Below, piece by piece: positions 8,906-17,219 of a DNA stretch of 43,778 nt. This DNA is from Candidatus Neomicrothrix sp. UBA4542 (GTDB taxonomy: Bacteria; Actinomycetota; Acidimicrobiia; Acidimicrobiales; Poriferisodalaceae). The stretch lies in the NCBI GenBank assembly GCA_002388005.1, contig DGLO01000017.1, positions 26,383 to 70,160 of the forward strand, read 5' to 3'. The notes under the pieces are model-generated. The model had not been told where the DNA came from, made no database searches, and saw only the letters and a program-made list of their open reading frames with translations. The position numbers and the translations under genes were made by a program. Position 1 is the stretch's first letter. Every line of letters begins with the position of its first letter.

Positions 8906-9457
8906 CTAGAGGTCAAGTATTGGAAGCACAGATTGGAAATCTTCCTGGGTGTTGATGTTTTTGACGAGATCTGGGGACACATCCACTGTTGCGTAGTCCT
9001 TTGAGTTGAGGGCCATCTTGGGACCTCGGGCACCGCGTGCATAGCCAACCTTCAGTAGCTCCAGGGATTCTTGTTTGTAGACGCCAATTAGAGGTTCTAA
9101 GCGCCCACTGTGCGCTAGCACCACGGAATCTTTAACCTCCTCGGCGCAGGACACGAGTTCTCGTAGAAGATCCGAAGACACCATCGGAACGTCGCAGGGG
9201 CAGACCAACAGAGTGCCGTAATGTGTAATTGCTCCGATAATCGCCCCGAGAGGCCCGTTGCTTGGTTCCTTATCCGCCAAGGCCGGCAAACCCAGATCGG
9301 GCCGATCACCCAATGCAACCACTGTCTCAATGCCAGCGTCCTTCATTGAATCCACCACCCACTGGATCATGGGACGGCCTTGTATTTGCAGGGAGGCCTT
9401 ATCGCTACCCATACGGCTAGACGTTCCTCCGCATAGTACGGCTCCGGTAACTTTCAT
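8906..9457 (-). CDS. mobA: Molybdenum cofactor guanylyltransferase MobA
   Basis: Adds GMP from GTP to molybdopterin to make the guanine dinucleotide cofactor. The 183-residue protein has the nucleotide-binding signature LCGGTSSRMGSDKA at residues 8-21, the metal-binding Asp89 in CPCDVPMV, and the family ending NINTQEDF. The ATG overlaps the stop of the DUF3151 gene as ATGA, so the start is well supported and translation is coupled. Related cytidylyl or other NTP transferases of this fold have different C-termini; NxNTxED favours MobA. No other cofactor-synthesis gene is adjacent. Confidence 0.92.
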   Translation of the reverse strand: MKVTGAVLCGGTSSRMGSDKASLQIQGRPMIQWVVDSMKDAGIETVVALGDRPDLGLPALADKEPSNGPLGAIIGAITHYGTLLVCPCDVPMVSSDLLRELVSCAEEVKDSVVLAHSGRLEPLIGVYKQESLELLKVGYARGARGPKMALNSKDYATVDVSPDLVKNINTQEDFQSVLPILDL

Positions 9458-9894
9458 TCGCCGTCAGGCACTCCCGATGGATCGAGTTGCATTAAGAACT
9501 GGGCGGTTCGTTCCTCTTCGTCTATTTCGCCGATTGCTGCGGCTGCGCGGTGAAGTCCAAGCAATGAACGCAAGAAACCGCGGTTCGCTTCTTCTGACCA
9601 TCGGACGTATCCGCTTCCTTTCCAACCAGCTGCGCGCAATGCATCTAACCCCCGGTGGTAGCCGACTCGAAAATAGGCGTAGGCCTCAACGGGTCCTTGA
9701 GCGAGTTGACCCATCGCGACCCATCCATCCAAGAAACTTGGCCATCGGGTGATGATTTCAGCGATTAGAGGTTTCTGCTCTTCTGTAGGGGCGTTTGTAG
9801 CCTCAGCTAGAGCAGCCAATGCGTCGGAATCGTGGGGGTTGATAATGGTCTCTGGTGGGCCTGTCGAAGTTAAATGAATGGGTTGCTCAGGCAT
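9454..9894 (-). CDS. DUF3151-type conserved actinobacterial protein
   Basis: A 146-residue cytoplasmic protein matching my memory of the DUF3151 family, restricted largely to actinobacteria. The core reads WVAMGQLAQGPVEAYAYFRV, then GYHRGLDALRAAGWKGSG and NRGFLRSLLGLHRAAAAIGE, giving a helical, TPR-like look. No catalytic residues are evident and the family has no established function that I know. It lies between an alpha/beta hydrolase gene (22 bases upstream) and mobA (4-base overlap), probably within one transcript starting at pyk. Confidence 0.8.
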   Translation of the reverse strand: MPEQPIHLTSTGPPETIINPHDSDALAALAEATNAPTEEQKPLIAEIITRWPSFLDGWVAMGQLAQGPVEAYAYFRVGYHRGLDALRAAGWKGSGYVRWSEEANRGFLRSLLGLHRAAAAIGEIDEEERTAQFLMQLDPSGVPDGE

Positions 9895-9916
9895 GGGGTG
9901 ACTCTAGCGACGTGCT

Positions 9917-10678
9917 TTAGGGATCGGTGATTTGAGCGTCAGTAATTGCTAAGTGGATGAGGTCAGCGACTTGCTGGGGATGTGTTGTCGGCGCGGAATG
10001 GCCAGCGTCGGCAATGCTCACGAGACGTGACATCTTTGCCTCTTCTGCCGTGTTTAGGGCGGCTCGTTGTGCGTGATCACCTGACCGTTCTCCGACTCCG
10101 ATAACGAGTGGTATGTCGATCATTTCTGCGTTATAGCGGCGCGCAGATTGTGCGTGAAGCTCTTCCACCATCAGGGTTCCCTCCGCGCGTCGGCGTCGTC
10201 GAATCATTTCAGGTAGCCCTTCCCAACGGTCATCTCCAATGACGCGACGTAAGAAATGTTCCGCAGCGTCGGCGGGGTCTATGTCCGATGATGGTGGCGC
10301 TGGCCACCAGTCTTCCCAAGCTCTGGGTGCTTCGAAGGTGGCGACGGCTCTAAGGGCCGGGTTGCCCTTTGTGGCTGATGCCAGCGCAACTACTCCCCCA
10401 TAGCTATGACCAAAGACCACAGTGGGATATTCACCCACGATTGCGTTCAGATCGTCAACTTGCTGCCTAAAGGAAGTTGTTGGTGCGGCGTGCGCCGAGC
10501 GACCGTATCCGCGCCGGTCGTATCGAATCACTTGGTGGGGTCTGAGACACCGGGCTACTCGAATCATGCCCGCAGCTCGGTCAAGTGCACCGTGTACTAA
10601 AAGGATTTGAAAGTCGGATTGAGTTTGAGAAGATCGGTAGACCGCGAGTTCTCTGATGTTCTGCCGGTAAATCGCCAC
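9917..10678 (-). CDS. Alpha/beta-hydrolase fold protein
   Basis: A 253-residue soluble hydrolase. The oxyanion-hole HG motif (LLVHGALD, residue 29), the nucleophile elbow GHSYGG with Ser92, and the catalytic His in AGHSAP near residue 229 are in the expected order; RYDRRGYGRS resembles epoxide hydrolases, haloperoxidases and esterases. The substrate cannot be told from sequence. Translation seems to start at a GTG only 3 bases after the pyk stop and without a clear ribosome binding site, so it is likely coupled to pyk. No signal peptide. Confidence 0.87.
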   Translation of the reverse strand: MAIYRQNIRELAVYRSSQTQSDFQILLVHGALDRAAGMIRVARCLRPHQVIRYDRRGYGRSAHAAPTTSFRQQVDDLNAIVGEYPTVVFGHSYGGVVALASATKGNPALRAVATFEAPRAWEDWWPAPPSSDIDPADAAEHFLRRVIGDDRWEGLPEMIRRRRRAEGTLMVEELHAQSARRYNAEMIDIPLVIGVGERSGDHAQRAALNTAEEAKMSRLVSIADAGHSAPTTHPQQVADLIHLAITDAQITDP

Positions 10679-10681
10679 AAA

Positions 10682-12115
10682 TTAAGGGACCCGTAGAACC
10701 CTGAGGGTGTCAGTTGCGTGAGTTTCAGCGCTGGAGCCGGAAACGACGACCACCGTGTCTCCCGATCGGACTGCGCCGACCCGAGCTGCGGTATCTACAG
10801 CTTCCTTTGCCGTCGCCGCCGGAGTCGGTTGTTCGTTGAAGATCAGTGGGCGGGTGCCCCAAGATAGAGACAGTTGGTTGGCGGTCCGATCATCGAAGGT
10901 CATTCCAAACAGTGGCACCGTGGGCCGGAAACGAGCGACGCTACGAACCGTAAAGCCGGAACGACTTAAGCAGATAATGGCTTCTGCATCAGTCTCGGTA
11001 GCAGTTCGCGCCGCTGCCATTGTGAGGGCGTCTGTTACCCGTAAGTACTTCGCGGCGGACTTCGAACGGCGCCGGAGTGCCTGAATACGTTCAGCCCACG
11101 CCTCGTAGCTAAACTTTTCGTCTGCTCGGGCCGTAATGGTCGCCATCGTTCGCACTGCATTGATTGGGTCTCTGCCGATCGCCGTTTCGCCACTAAGCAT
11201 CACGGCTGATGTGCCATCAAACACCGCGTTCGCTATGTCGGAAGCTTCGGCCCGAGTTGGGGTTGGTGCTGAAACCATTGACTCAAGCATTTGAGTGGCT
11301 GTGATGGCCGGACGCCCGAGAGCTATGCACTCTTGGATGATGAGCTTTTGGAGATGTGGTAGTTCTTCAATGTCTGCTTCGGTTCCAAGATCTCCTCGGG
11401 CGACCATGACTGCGCCGGAGGCTTCAATGATGCCCTCCAGATTTTCGACCGCCGCCTTGGTCTCGATCTTGGCTATAACCAATGGGCCCCGTGGAGCTGG
11501 TTCAACTCCCAGCCGCCGAATGTCGTGGGCTGAGCGAACGAAGGACACGGCGACCATGTCTGTGCCTAACTCGACAAAGGTGTCTAGTAGTAACAGGTCT
11601 TGATCTGTCGGCGATGCGAGGCGAAGCCGGTCCGATGGAACATGTAATCCGGGGCTGCCTTCGAGTTTTCCTCCATGTAGGACCCGAGTCTTTAATCGGT
11701 CCCCTTCGTGCCCTTCCACGATGACTACCACGTTCCCGTCACCAAATGAGAGGGTGTCACCAAGCTGAACGTCGTCAAGTAAGTCCGGATAGTCGACATT
11801 GATTATGTCTTGAGAGCTTGTGGAACCATCGACGCCTAGAGATACCTGCGAGTCTTCTACAAGCTCTGCTCCACCTTCGATGAATGGGGCGCTGCGGATC
11901 TTTGGACCTGGTAAATCGATGATTATTCCGACGTGGCGGCCGAGATCGGCGGCGATAGCTCTTACCAGCCGGAACTTGTCTACCTGCTCATCTAAGGTGC
12001 CGTGAGCTAGCCCGATCCGAGCGACATCCATCCCTGCGTGGATCATTCCCCGCAGAGTGGCATCGTCCTGGGAAGCTGGACCGATTGTCGCAATGATCTT
12101 GGTACGTCGTGCCAT
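10682..12115 (-). CDS. pyk: Pyruvate kinase with altered monovalent-cation site
   Basis: Converts phosphoenolpyruvate and ADP to pyruvate and ATP. The 477-residue protein has all major blocks: TKIIATIGPAS at the N-terminus, the active-site segment VIAKIETKAAVENL, MVARGDLGTE, ITATQMLESM, PTRAEASDIANAVFDG and LSGETAIG, followed by the C-terminal domain. Two blocks are unusual. The K+-binding segment normally reading RxNxSHG is RIGLAHG here, losing Asn and Ser, and the DTKGPEIR segment is DLPGPKIR, with Lys where K+-dependent enzymes have Glu. In this family that Glu-to-Lys change marks potassium-independent enzymes, so activity without K+ is a reasonable inference. The ATG is preceded by GTGGAG. 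It is the first gene of a long minus-strand cluster. Confidence 0.93.
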   Translation of the reverse strand: MARRTKIIATIGPASQDDATLRGMIHAGMDVARIGLAHGTLDEQVDKFRLVRAIAADLGRHVGIIIDLPGPKIRSAPFIEGGAELVEDSQVSLGVDGSTSSQDIINVDYPDLLDDVQLGDTLSFGDGNVVVIVEGHEGDRLKTRVLHGGKLEGSPGLHVPSDRLRLASPTDQDLLLLDTFVELGTDMVAVSFVRSAHDIRRLGVEPAPRGPLVIAKIETKAAVENLEGIIEASGAVMVARGDLGTEADIEELPHLQKLIIQECIALGRPAITATQMLESMVSAPTPTRAEASDIANAVFDGTSAVMLSGETAIGRDPINAVRTMATITARADEKFSYEAWAERIQALRRRSKSAAKYLRVTDALTMAAARTATETDAEAIICLSRSGFTVRSVARFRPTVPLFGMTFDDRTANQLSLSWGTRPLIFNEQPTPAATAKEAVDTAARVGAVRSGDTVVVVSGSSAETHATDTLRVLRVP

Positions 12116-12233
12116 CTACTCCACGGTACCGAGAGTCTAGAAAAACGCCAGAAAGATTTCTGAGTGTTCACTGGATCGTCAACAGGGAGTATTGCGTCGT
12201 ATTTCACTTCCTAACCTTCTAAGGTCGGCGCAC

Positions 12234-12854
12234 GTGGAACTGATATTTGTACGTCACGCTCGGCCGGAACACGTCGAAAGGACCGATGGGAGTCCCGCTG
12301 ATCCGCCCTTGGCCGCGATCGGGCATCAGCAGGCAGCTGCCGTCGCGCTCTGGCTCTGTGAAGAGCAGATTGATTGTCTTTACAGCAGCCCAATGCGCCG
12401 CGCCCGCGAAACAGCAGTTCCCATTGAAGAGGCCTGCGGTCTTGTAGTGAACGTGCGCGAGAAACTCAGCGAGTTCGATCGAGACTCGTCGAGCTACATA
12501 CCGATGGAAGTTCTCAAGGAGGTCAATCGTGCGGCGTGGGAGCGCTTGGCTTCAGGAAAACTGTTGGGTTCTGTTGACTCATTAGCGATCTGGTTTTCGT
12601 CTGCGGTGGCAGCCGTGGAGAACATTGTTGAGGAGCACCGAGGTCAACGTGTTGGCATCATCTGCCATGGCGGGGTCATCAATGCATATCTGGCCCACTG
12701 CTTGAATTTTAGCCCGGAGGATTTCATGAAATTCGATGTGGATTATTCATCAGTGACTCGGGTGTTCGCCTCAAGTGAGGGGCACCGCAGTGTTAACTCC
12801 ATCAACGAGACAACTCACTTTCGTGGGCTGCCTCATCTCTCCGTTCGGGACTAG
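12234..12854 (+). CDS. Histidine phosphatase (phosphoglycerate mutase-like) family protein
   Basis: A 206-residue histidine phosphatase. The phosphorylated-His motif FVRHARPE is at the N-terminus (Arg7, His8) and the second catalytic His is in IICHGGVINAYL. A middle YSSPMRRARETA carries the conserved Arg. Substrates in this superfamily range from sugar phosphates to cofactor intermediates and cannot be predicted here. The frame is open to a TTG at 12192, but the GTG at 12234 gives the family's usual start (VELIFVRHA) and has AAGG about 9 bases before it. It diverges from pyk across about 118 bases that must hold both promoters; I cannot assign clear -35/-10 boxes. Confidence 0.88.
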   Translation: MELIFVRHARPEHVERTDGSPADPPLAAIGHQQAAAVALWLCEEQIDCLYSSPMRRARETAVPIEEACGLVVNVREKLSEFDRDSSSYIPMEVLKEVNRAAWERLASGKLLGSVDSLAIWFSSAVAAVENIVEEHRGQRVGIICHGGVINAYLAHCLNFSPEDFMKFDVDYSSVTRVFASSEGHRSVNSINETTHFRGLPHLSVRD

Positions 12855-12873
12855 GTGATGCTGACGGGCCTTG

Positions 12874-14061
12874 TCAGTTGTGGGGAACTTCAGTAAACGG
12901 AAGGTCTTTGTCGGTTCGCACATCTCCTGGAAGACCCAAGACTCGTTCACCCAAAATATTCCTCATAACTTCCGAAGTTCCGCCTTCAATTGAATTCGCT
13001 CGTGACCTCAAGAAGTGGCGCTGCGTCGCATTTATTCGGTCAGTTTCAAGGCGCTCACCAGTCGCGTAGCTGCCGTAAAGCATTGCTTGGGGACCTAAGA
13101 GTTGCATGTTGAACTCATGAATATCTTGGTTGTTTTCAGCGAATGCCAGCTTTCCGGTGGAGCCTTCTGGTCCGGGAACGCCCCTTCCTCTGTTTTGGCT
13201 AGCTCGAATGTTGGTCAAGCGAGCCACTTCGGACTTGATCCAAAGTGTCATTAGTCGATCTTTAGTTACCAAGTCCTTGCGCGAGTCAGCCATATCATCC
13301 CAGAGACGAACTGCACTAGCGATTGGTCCTGATCCGCGGGGTGCCTGCCCTCCCCCTATCGCTACCCGTTCATTCATTAATGTTGTTAGCGCGACACGCC
13401 AGCCATCGCCGATTTCGCCGAGTCGTTCAGCGTCGGGGACGCGGGCGTTGGTGAAGTACACCTCGTTGAACTCCGCATCCCCAGTCATCTGACGCAGGGG
13501 TCGAACATCAACGCCCTCCTGTGTCATGTCAACTACGAAATAGGAAAGTCCTTTATGTTTCGGCGCATCAGGGTCGGTTCGGGTCACTAGGCACCCCCAC
13601 TGAGAAACGTGAGCGAGGCTCGTCCAAACTTTCTGTCCATTGACTATCCACTCGTCGCCGTCCCGGATGGCCCGGCTGGTGAGACCCGCTACGTCGCTGC
13701 CAGCGGAGGGTTCTGAAAATAGTTGACACCAGATTTCTTCGGCAGTGAAAAGCGGACGCAGGTAACGCTTCTTTTGGTTTTCGCTTCCGTGGGTGTACAC
13801 CGTTGGCCCACACATTCCATAGCCGATGGGATTGAAGGGCCAGCAGACTGGTGCTCTTGCTTCAGCTAGTTGGGCGTTGACTCGACTTTGGAGTTTTGGC
13901 GCGACACCCAGACCGCCGTACCCTTCGCCAAAATGCACCCAGGCAAGACCAAGGTCGAATTGTCTACCCAAGAAGTCAATTCTTGAGCCCGCTGGATCGC
14001 ACTCGTCCAGTAATTGTTTGACTAAACCACTGAGGCGTTTTTCTTCCGAGGCAAGCGACAT
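12874..14061 (-). CDS. Acyl-CoA dehydrogenase family protein (FadE-type)
   Basis: FAD-dependent oxidation of an acyl-CoA to the 2-enoyl-CoA. The 395-residue protein has the signatures QLFSEPSAGSDVAGL (residues 113-127), VNGQKVWTS, RQMTGDAEFNEVYF and the C-terminal GGTSEVMRNILGERVLGLP. The position of the usual MCAD/SCAD catalytic Glu (YEGT) is Gly here (EGGT), so the base is probably elsewhere; Glu231 in MNER is a candidate by analogy with other subclasses. Such FadEs often act on bulky or branched substrates. The ATG has a strong GGGAGG before it. It stands alone on the minus strand, with about 147 bases to the next upstream gene in which I see only a weak hairpin. Confidence 0.92.
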   Translation of the reverse strand: MSLASEEKRLSGLVKQLLDECDPAGSRIDFLGRQFDLGLAWVHFGEGYGGLGVAPKLQSRVNAQLAEARAPVCWPFNPIGYGMCGPTVYTHGSENQKKRYLRPLFTAEEIWCQLFSEPSAGSDVAGLTSRAIRDGDEWIVNGQKVWTSLAHVSQWGCLVTRTDPDAPKHKGLSYFVVDMTQEGVDVRPLRQMTGDAEFNEVYFTNARVPDAERLGEIGDGWRVALTTLMNERVAIGGGQAPRGSGPIASAVRLWDDMADSRKDLVTKDRLMTLWIKSEVARLTNIRASQNRGRGVPGPEGSTGKLAFAENNQDIHEFNMQLLGPQAMLYGSYATGERLETDRINATQRHFLRSRANSIEGGTSEVMRNILGERVLGLPGDVRTDKDLPFTEVPHN

Positions 14062-14208
14062 CGATCCTCCCAGATCGCCACGGTAGTGGGGTCAGAGACG
14101 TTAAGTCCTATTCTGCCAGCAGGAAGGGGCCTTCTCCCTCAGGTCAGACATTGAGGACCTGCGCTCTTAACGCGTATATCTGGCCGGGTTACCTCAGCGG
14201 AGGCCCTA

Positions 14209-15000
14209 TCAATTCAAACGTGCCCACAATTGAGTCGCGCGGGCTTTCATTTGGTCTGCATCTGTTCCCCCGTAACGGCTGGCTGCCCGGTCTAAATGCC
14301 GCGCTGCTTCGTCGGTTCTACCCAAGGCGTCTAACGCTGCAGCTAGACGATGAAATTCATCTATCGGGCAGTCAACAAAGCACACCAATAATTCGAGAAC
14401 TGACGCTAACCCCGAGATCTGTCTATCTCTTAAATGAATCATCCGAAGATTATTCAGCATCCGCAAAACAATGGAATCGGAGGCTGTTTCATTCAAGAAC
14501 TCGGTACGAAACTCTTGCGAAGGGTGCAGATCTGAGAAAAGGGCGTGAGCGGCGGCTTTGTCAATGATTGTTCCTTCAAACGGATCTAGGAAAATGTCCT
14601 CTGTATCTCGGCACCCGACGAGGAAATGGCCGGGCATGCCCACACCAAAGAGGGGGACATTACATCGGCGAGCGACCTCGATGGTGATGATCGCCAGCGA
14701 GATCGGGATGCCCCGTCGACGCAGCATTACCTGATCGATATAGCTATTCGCCGGGTCGTAATAGTTATCTTTTTCCCCTCCGAAACCTTGGTCTTTGAAG
14801 AGAAACTGAAGTATCCCGGGGAGCGTTCGATCCGAAACCCCTGCAGCAAGGTCATCTAGTTTGGAAAGTCCCTCGTCAACGTCAATGCCAGCTTCGTTGC
14901 AGTGAGCCCCCACAGCCAACGCTGCGATGTCAAGCCGCAGAGGTGATGCCTCTAATGCGTCTCGGAAGTGTTGGAGAGGGGGGTGAAAAGAAGAGGACAC
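14209..15000 (-). CDS. SirB1-type transglutaminase-like/TPR protein
   Basis: A 263-residue protein with a transglutaminase-like core (YYDPANSYIDQVMLRRRGIP, ISLAIITIEVARR, then VGMPGHFLVGC) and a C-terminal TPR-like helical region (residues about 185-260, LAAALDALGRTDEAARHLDRA). This is the SirB1 arrangement, common in bacteria but without a settled biochemical role. The usual transglutaminase Cys is not obvious at the expected place, as in other family members, so catalysis is doubtful. The GTG start is 58 bases from the divergent glycerophosphodiesterase gene. Confidence 0.83.
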   Translation of the reverse strand: MSSSFHPPLQHFRDALEASPLRLDIAALAVGAHCNEAGIDVDEGLSKLDDLAAGVSDRTLPGILQFLFKDQGFGGEKDNYYDPANSYIDQVMLRRRGIPISLAIITIEVARRCNVPLFGVGMPGHFLVGCRDTEDIFLDPFEGTIIDKAAAHALFSDLHPSQEFRTEFLNETASDSIVLRMLNNLRMIHLRDRQISGLASVLELLVCFVDCPIDEFHRLAAALDALGRTDEAARHLDRAASRYGGTDADQMKARATQLWARLN

Positions 15001-15058
15001 TATACGCGCAGAGTAGCTCGGCTATCAAACGCAGCGGCGAACCGCGATACTGGCAGGA

Positions 15059-15838
15059 ATGTCTCTTCCTCATCCTTATCTCGATACGTCGGGGCCGATC
15101 CCCATCGCTCATCGCGGCGGCGCTGGCGCTTGGCCAGAAAATACGATGCCTGCGTTTCAGGGGGCAGTTGATCTTGGGTTTCGGTATGTAGAGACCGATG
15201 TGCATGCCACAGCTGATGGTGTACTCGTCGCCTTTCATGACGACCGGCTAGATCGAGTAACGAACGCTGTGGGTCAGATTTCTGAGCTGCGATGGAGCGA
15301 GGTCCAAGAGGCGCTGGTCGATGGCCGAGAGCCCATCCCTAGGTTCAGCGAATTGATGTCGAGTTTTCCTGATTTACGAGTCAACATCGATCCGAAGGCA
15401 AACAGTGCAGTCGAACCCCTGATCCGTGAACTTCGAGAGCTGAAGGCGCTAGACCGGGTTTGTGTGGGTGCTTTCTCTGACAGTCGTCTTAGGAGGATTC
15501 ACCAAGAGTTCGGAGATGCGGTCTGCCTCAGTATGGGCCCCATCGAGGTGATACGAGCCCGACTATCTTCGTGGCATTTCCCGACGAAACAATTCCGTGC
15601 TCGGGCTGCTCAGGTGCCAATTCGGCAAGGTCCGATTCCGATAGTGGACAACAGGTTCGTTAGCAGATGTCACGAACTTGGTCTCGCAGTGCACGTTTGG
15701 ACCATCGATGAGGTCCACGAAATGGAGTCGTTACTTGATCTCGGGGTCGACGGAATAATGACCGACGTTCCCGCAACTCTCTTGGAGGTACTCCGCCGAC
15801 GAGGTTTGTGGCCCAATGAGGACCATGTGCATGACTGA
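15059..15838 (+). CDS. Glycerophosphodiester phosphodiesterase
   Basis: Hydrolyses glycerophosphodiesters from phospholipid turnover to glycerol-3-phosphate and an alcohol. The 259-residue TIM-barrel protein shows the catalytic and metal residues: His18-Arg19 in IAHRGG, Glu27-Asn28 in PENT, Glu45 and Asp47 in VETDVH, and His60 in AFHDD, with the typical C-terminal VWTIDEVHEM and DGIMTDVP. No signal peptide, so it probably acts in the cytoplasm (UgpQ-like). An AGGA lies immediately before the ATG. Its 3' end overlaps the next gene by 8 bases, starting a three-gene overlapping operon with a 2-hydroxyacid dehydrogenase and a gamma-glutamyltransferase-like protein. Confidence 0.92.
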   Translation: MSLPHPYLDTSGPIPIAHRGGAGAWPENTMPAFQGAVDLGFRYVETDVHATADGVLVAFHDDRLDRVTNAVGQISELRWSEVQEALVDGREPIPRFSELMSSFPDLRVNIDPKANSAVEPLIRELRELKALDRVCVGAFSDSRLRRIHQEFGDAVCLSMGPIEVIRARLSSWHFPTKQFRARAAQVPIRQGPIPIVDNRFVSRCHELGLAVHVWTIDEVHEMESLLDLGVDGIMTDVPATLLEVLRRRGLWPNEDHVHD

Positions 15839-17219
15839 GAGAATTTCGGAGTTAGCCCGCAAGCTCAAGCGCATCGTAGGTGACACCCACGTCTTAGAAG
15901 CAACTGATCTCACCCTGAGCTATGCCACGGACTGGACTGGACGGTTTCGCGGACATACTCCGATAGTTGTGCGTCCCGCCGACACCAGCGAACTAGCTCA
16001 GGTCGTCACTCTGACAGGCGAAGCGGAGTTGAAAATTGTGCCCCAAGGAGGCAACACAGGACTTGTAGGTGGGGGCGTTCCGTTGAACGGTGAGGTTGTC
16101 CTCTCCACGACGCGGCTAGATCAATGCGAACCAGTGGATCAACTTGCTCAGCAAGTGACGCTTGGCGCCGGTGTCACGCTTGCACGGGCGCAAGCGCACG
16201 TTGCCCCATCCGATCTCGATATCGGCGTAGACCTGGCTGCACGAGATAGCTGCACCATCGGTGGGATGATCGCGACAAACGCTGGAGGCATTAACGTCCT
16301 TCGCTACGGTGCTATGCGAGACCAACTGCTGGGGTTGGAGGCTGTGTTAGCGGATGGTTCGATCATCAGCCATCTTGAAGGCCTAGAAAAGGACAATACG
16401 GGGTACCACTTTCCCTCCTTGTTCGCGGGAAGTGAAGGCACTCTCGGGATTATCACCAAAGCACGACTGCGACTTCATCCTCATATGGCAGAACGGTGCA
16501 CGGCAATGCTTGCATTCAGCACCGTTGATGATGCTGTCGCAGCAACCTCCGCTCTGAGACGTTCAGTGCCGTCCCTTCACGCCGTTGAGGTCGTGTTCCG
16601 CGCCGCCATGCATTTGGTGTCTGAACATATCGATTCTTCGATCCCCGTCGGCCCAAAGAGTGACGCTTGGTTGATTGTTGAGGCCGCAGCGTCGAGCGAC
16701 CCGACCGAAGAGCTTGCCTCTGCCATCGACAAGTTGGGGACCCTTGTAACCGACGTCGGTGTTGCTCTTGATGGACAGCATCGCAACAATCTTTGGCAGT
16801 ACCGAGAGAAAGTGACCGAAGCCATATCTGTCAAAGGAACACCCCACAAACTAGACGTGACCTTAGGAGCTTCGAAACTCGCTGAATTCGTTCACCAGGT
16901 ACCGTCAGTTGTCTCTGAGCAAGATGAAGATGCATCGGTGTATATGTTCGGTCATTTGGGCGACGGCAATGTCCATGTCAATGTGTTGGGAAAAGATGGA
17001 AGTGAGCCATCTGAATTGGTGGATGAGGCCGTTCTTGAGTACGTAGCGAAGCTTGGTGGCAGCATTTCCGCCGAACATGGCGTCGGGAGTGCGAAGAGAG
17101 ATCTATTACACCTCAACCGGAGCCACACAGAGATCTCTGCCTTCCGGTTAATCAAGCATGCCTTGGACCCTCATCGAGTCTTGAATCCTCATGTCCTCCT
17201 ACCTAAAGAAGATTCCTGA
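15831..17219 (+). CDS. FAD-binding 2-hydroxyacid dehydrogenase (D-2-hydroxyglutarate/lactate dehydrogenase-like)
   Basis: A 462-residue vanillyl-alcohol-oxidase-fold flavoprotein. The PCMH FAD domain includes KIVPQGGNTGLVGGGVPL, CTIGGMIATNAGG and LFAGSEGTLGIITKA. The C-terminal FAD-oxidase domain has the metal-binding FGHLGDGNVHVNV and SAEHGVGSAKRDLL. These fit the D-2-hydroxyglutarate dehydrogenase/D-lactate dehydrogenase group better than GlcD, since no GlcE/GlcF partners are here. Three in-frame ATGs lie at 15816, 15825 and 15831. GAGGA is 8 bases before the last and too close to the others, so 15831 is chosen, giving an 8-base overlap with the glycerophosphodiesterase gene. Its stop overlaps the next ATG (TGATG). 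Confidence 0.9.
   Translation: MTERISELARKLKRIVGDTHVLEATDLTLSYATDWTGRFRGHTPIVVRPADTSELAQVVTLTGEAELKIVPQGGNTGLVGGGVPLNGEVVLSTTRLDQCEPVDQLAQQVTLGAGVTLARAQAHVAPSDLDIGVDLAARDSCTIGGMIATNAGGINVLRYGAMRDQLLGLEAVLADGSIISHLEGLEKDNTGYHFPSLFAGSEGTLGIITKARLRLHPHMAERCTAMLAFSTVDDAVAATSALRRSVPSLHAVEVVFRAAMHLVSEHIDSSIPVGPKSDAWLIVEAAASSDPTEELASAIDKLGTLVTDVGVALDGQHRNNLWQYREKVTEAISVKGTPHKLDVTLGASKLAEFVHQVPSVVSEQDEDASVYMFGHLGDGNVHVNVLGKDGSEPSELVDEAVLEYVAKLGGSISAEHGVGSAKRDLLHLNRSHTEISAFRLIKHALDPHRVLNPHVLLPKEDS

Noticed and set aside
14140..14161. CAGGTC/GACCTG inverted repeat as terminator between the SirB1-type gene and the acyl-CoA dehydrogenase gene
   Set aside because: Only 6 bp with a 10-base loop and no U tract; expected by chance in this much sequence.
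15831..17219. Calling the second GlcD-like gene glcD
   Set aside because: No GlcE/GlcF partners lie beside it, and its block sequence fits D-2-hydroxyglutarate/lactate dehydrogenases better.
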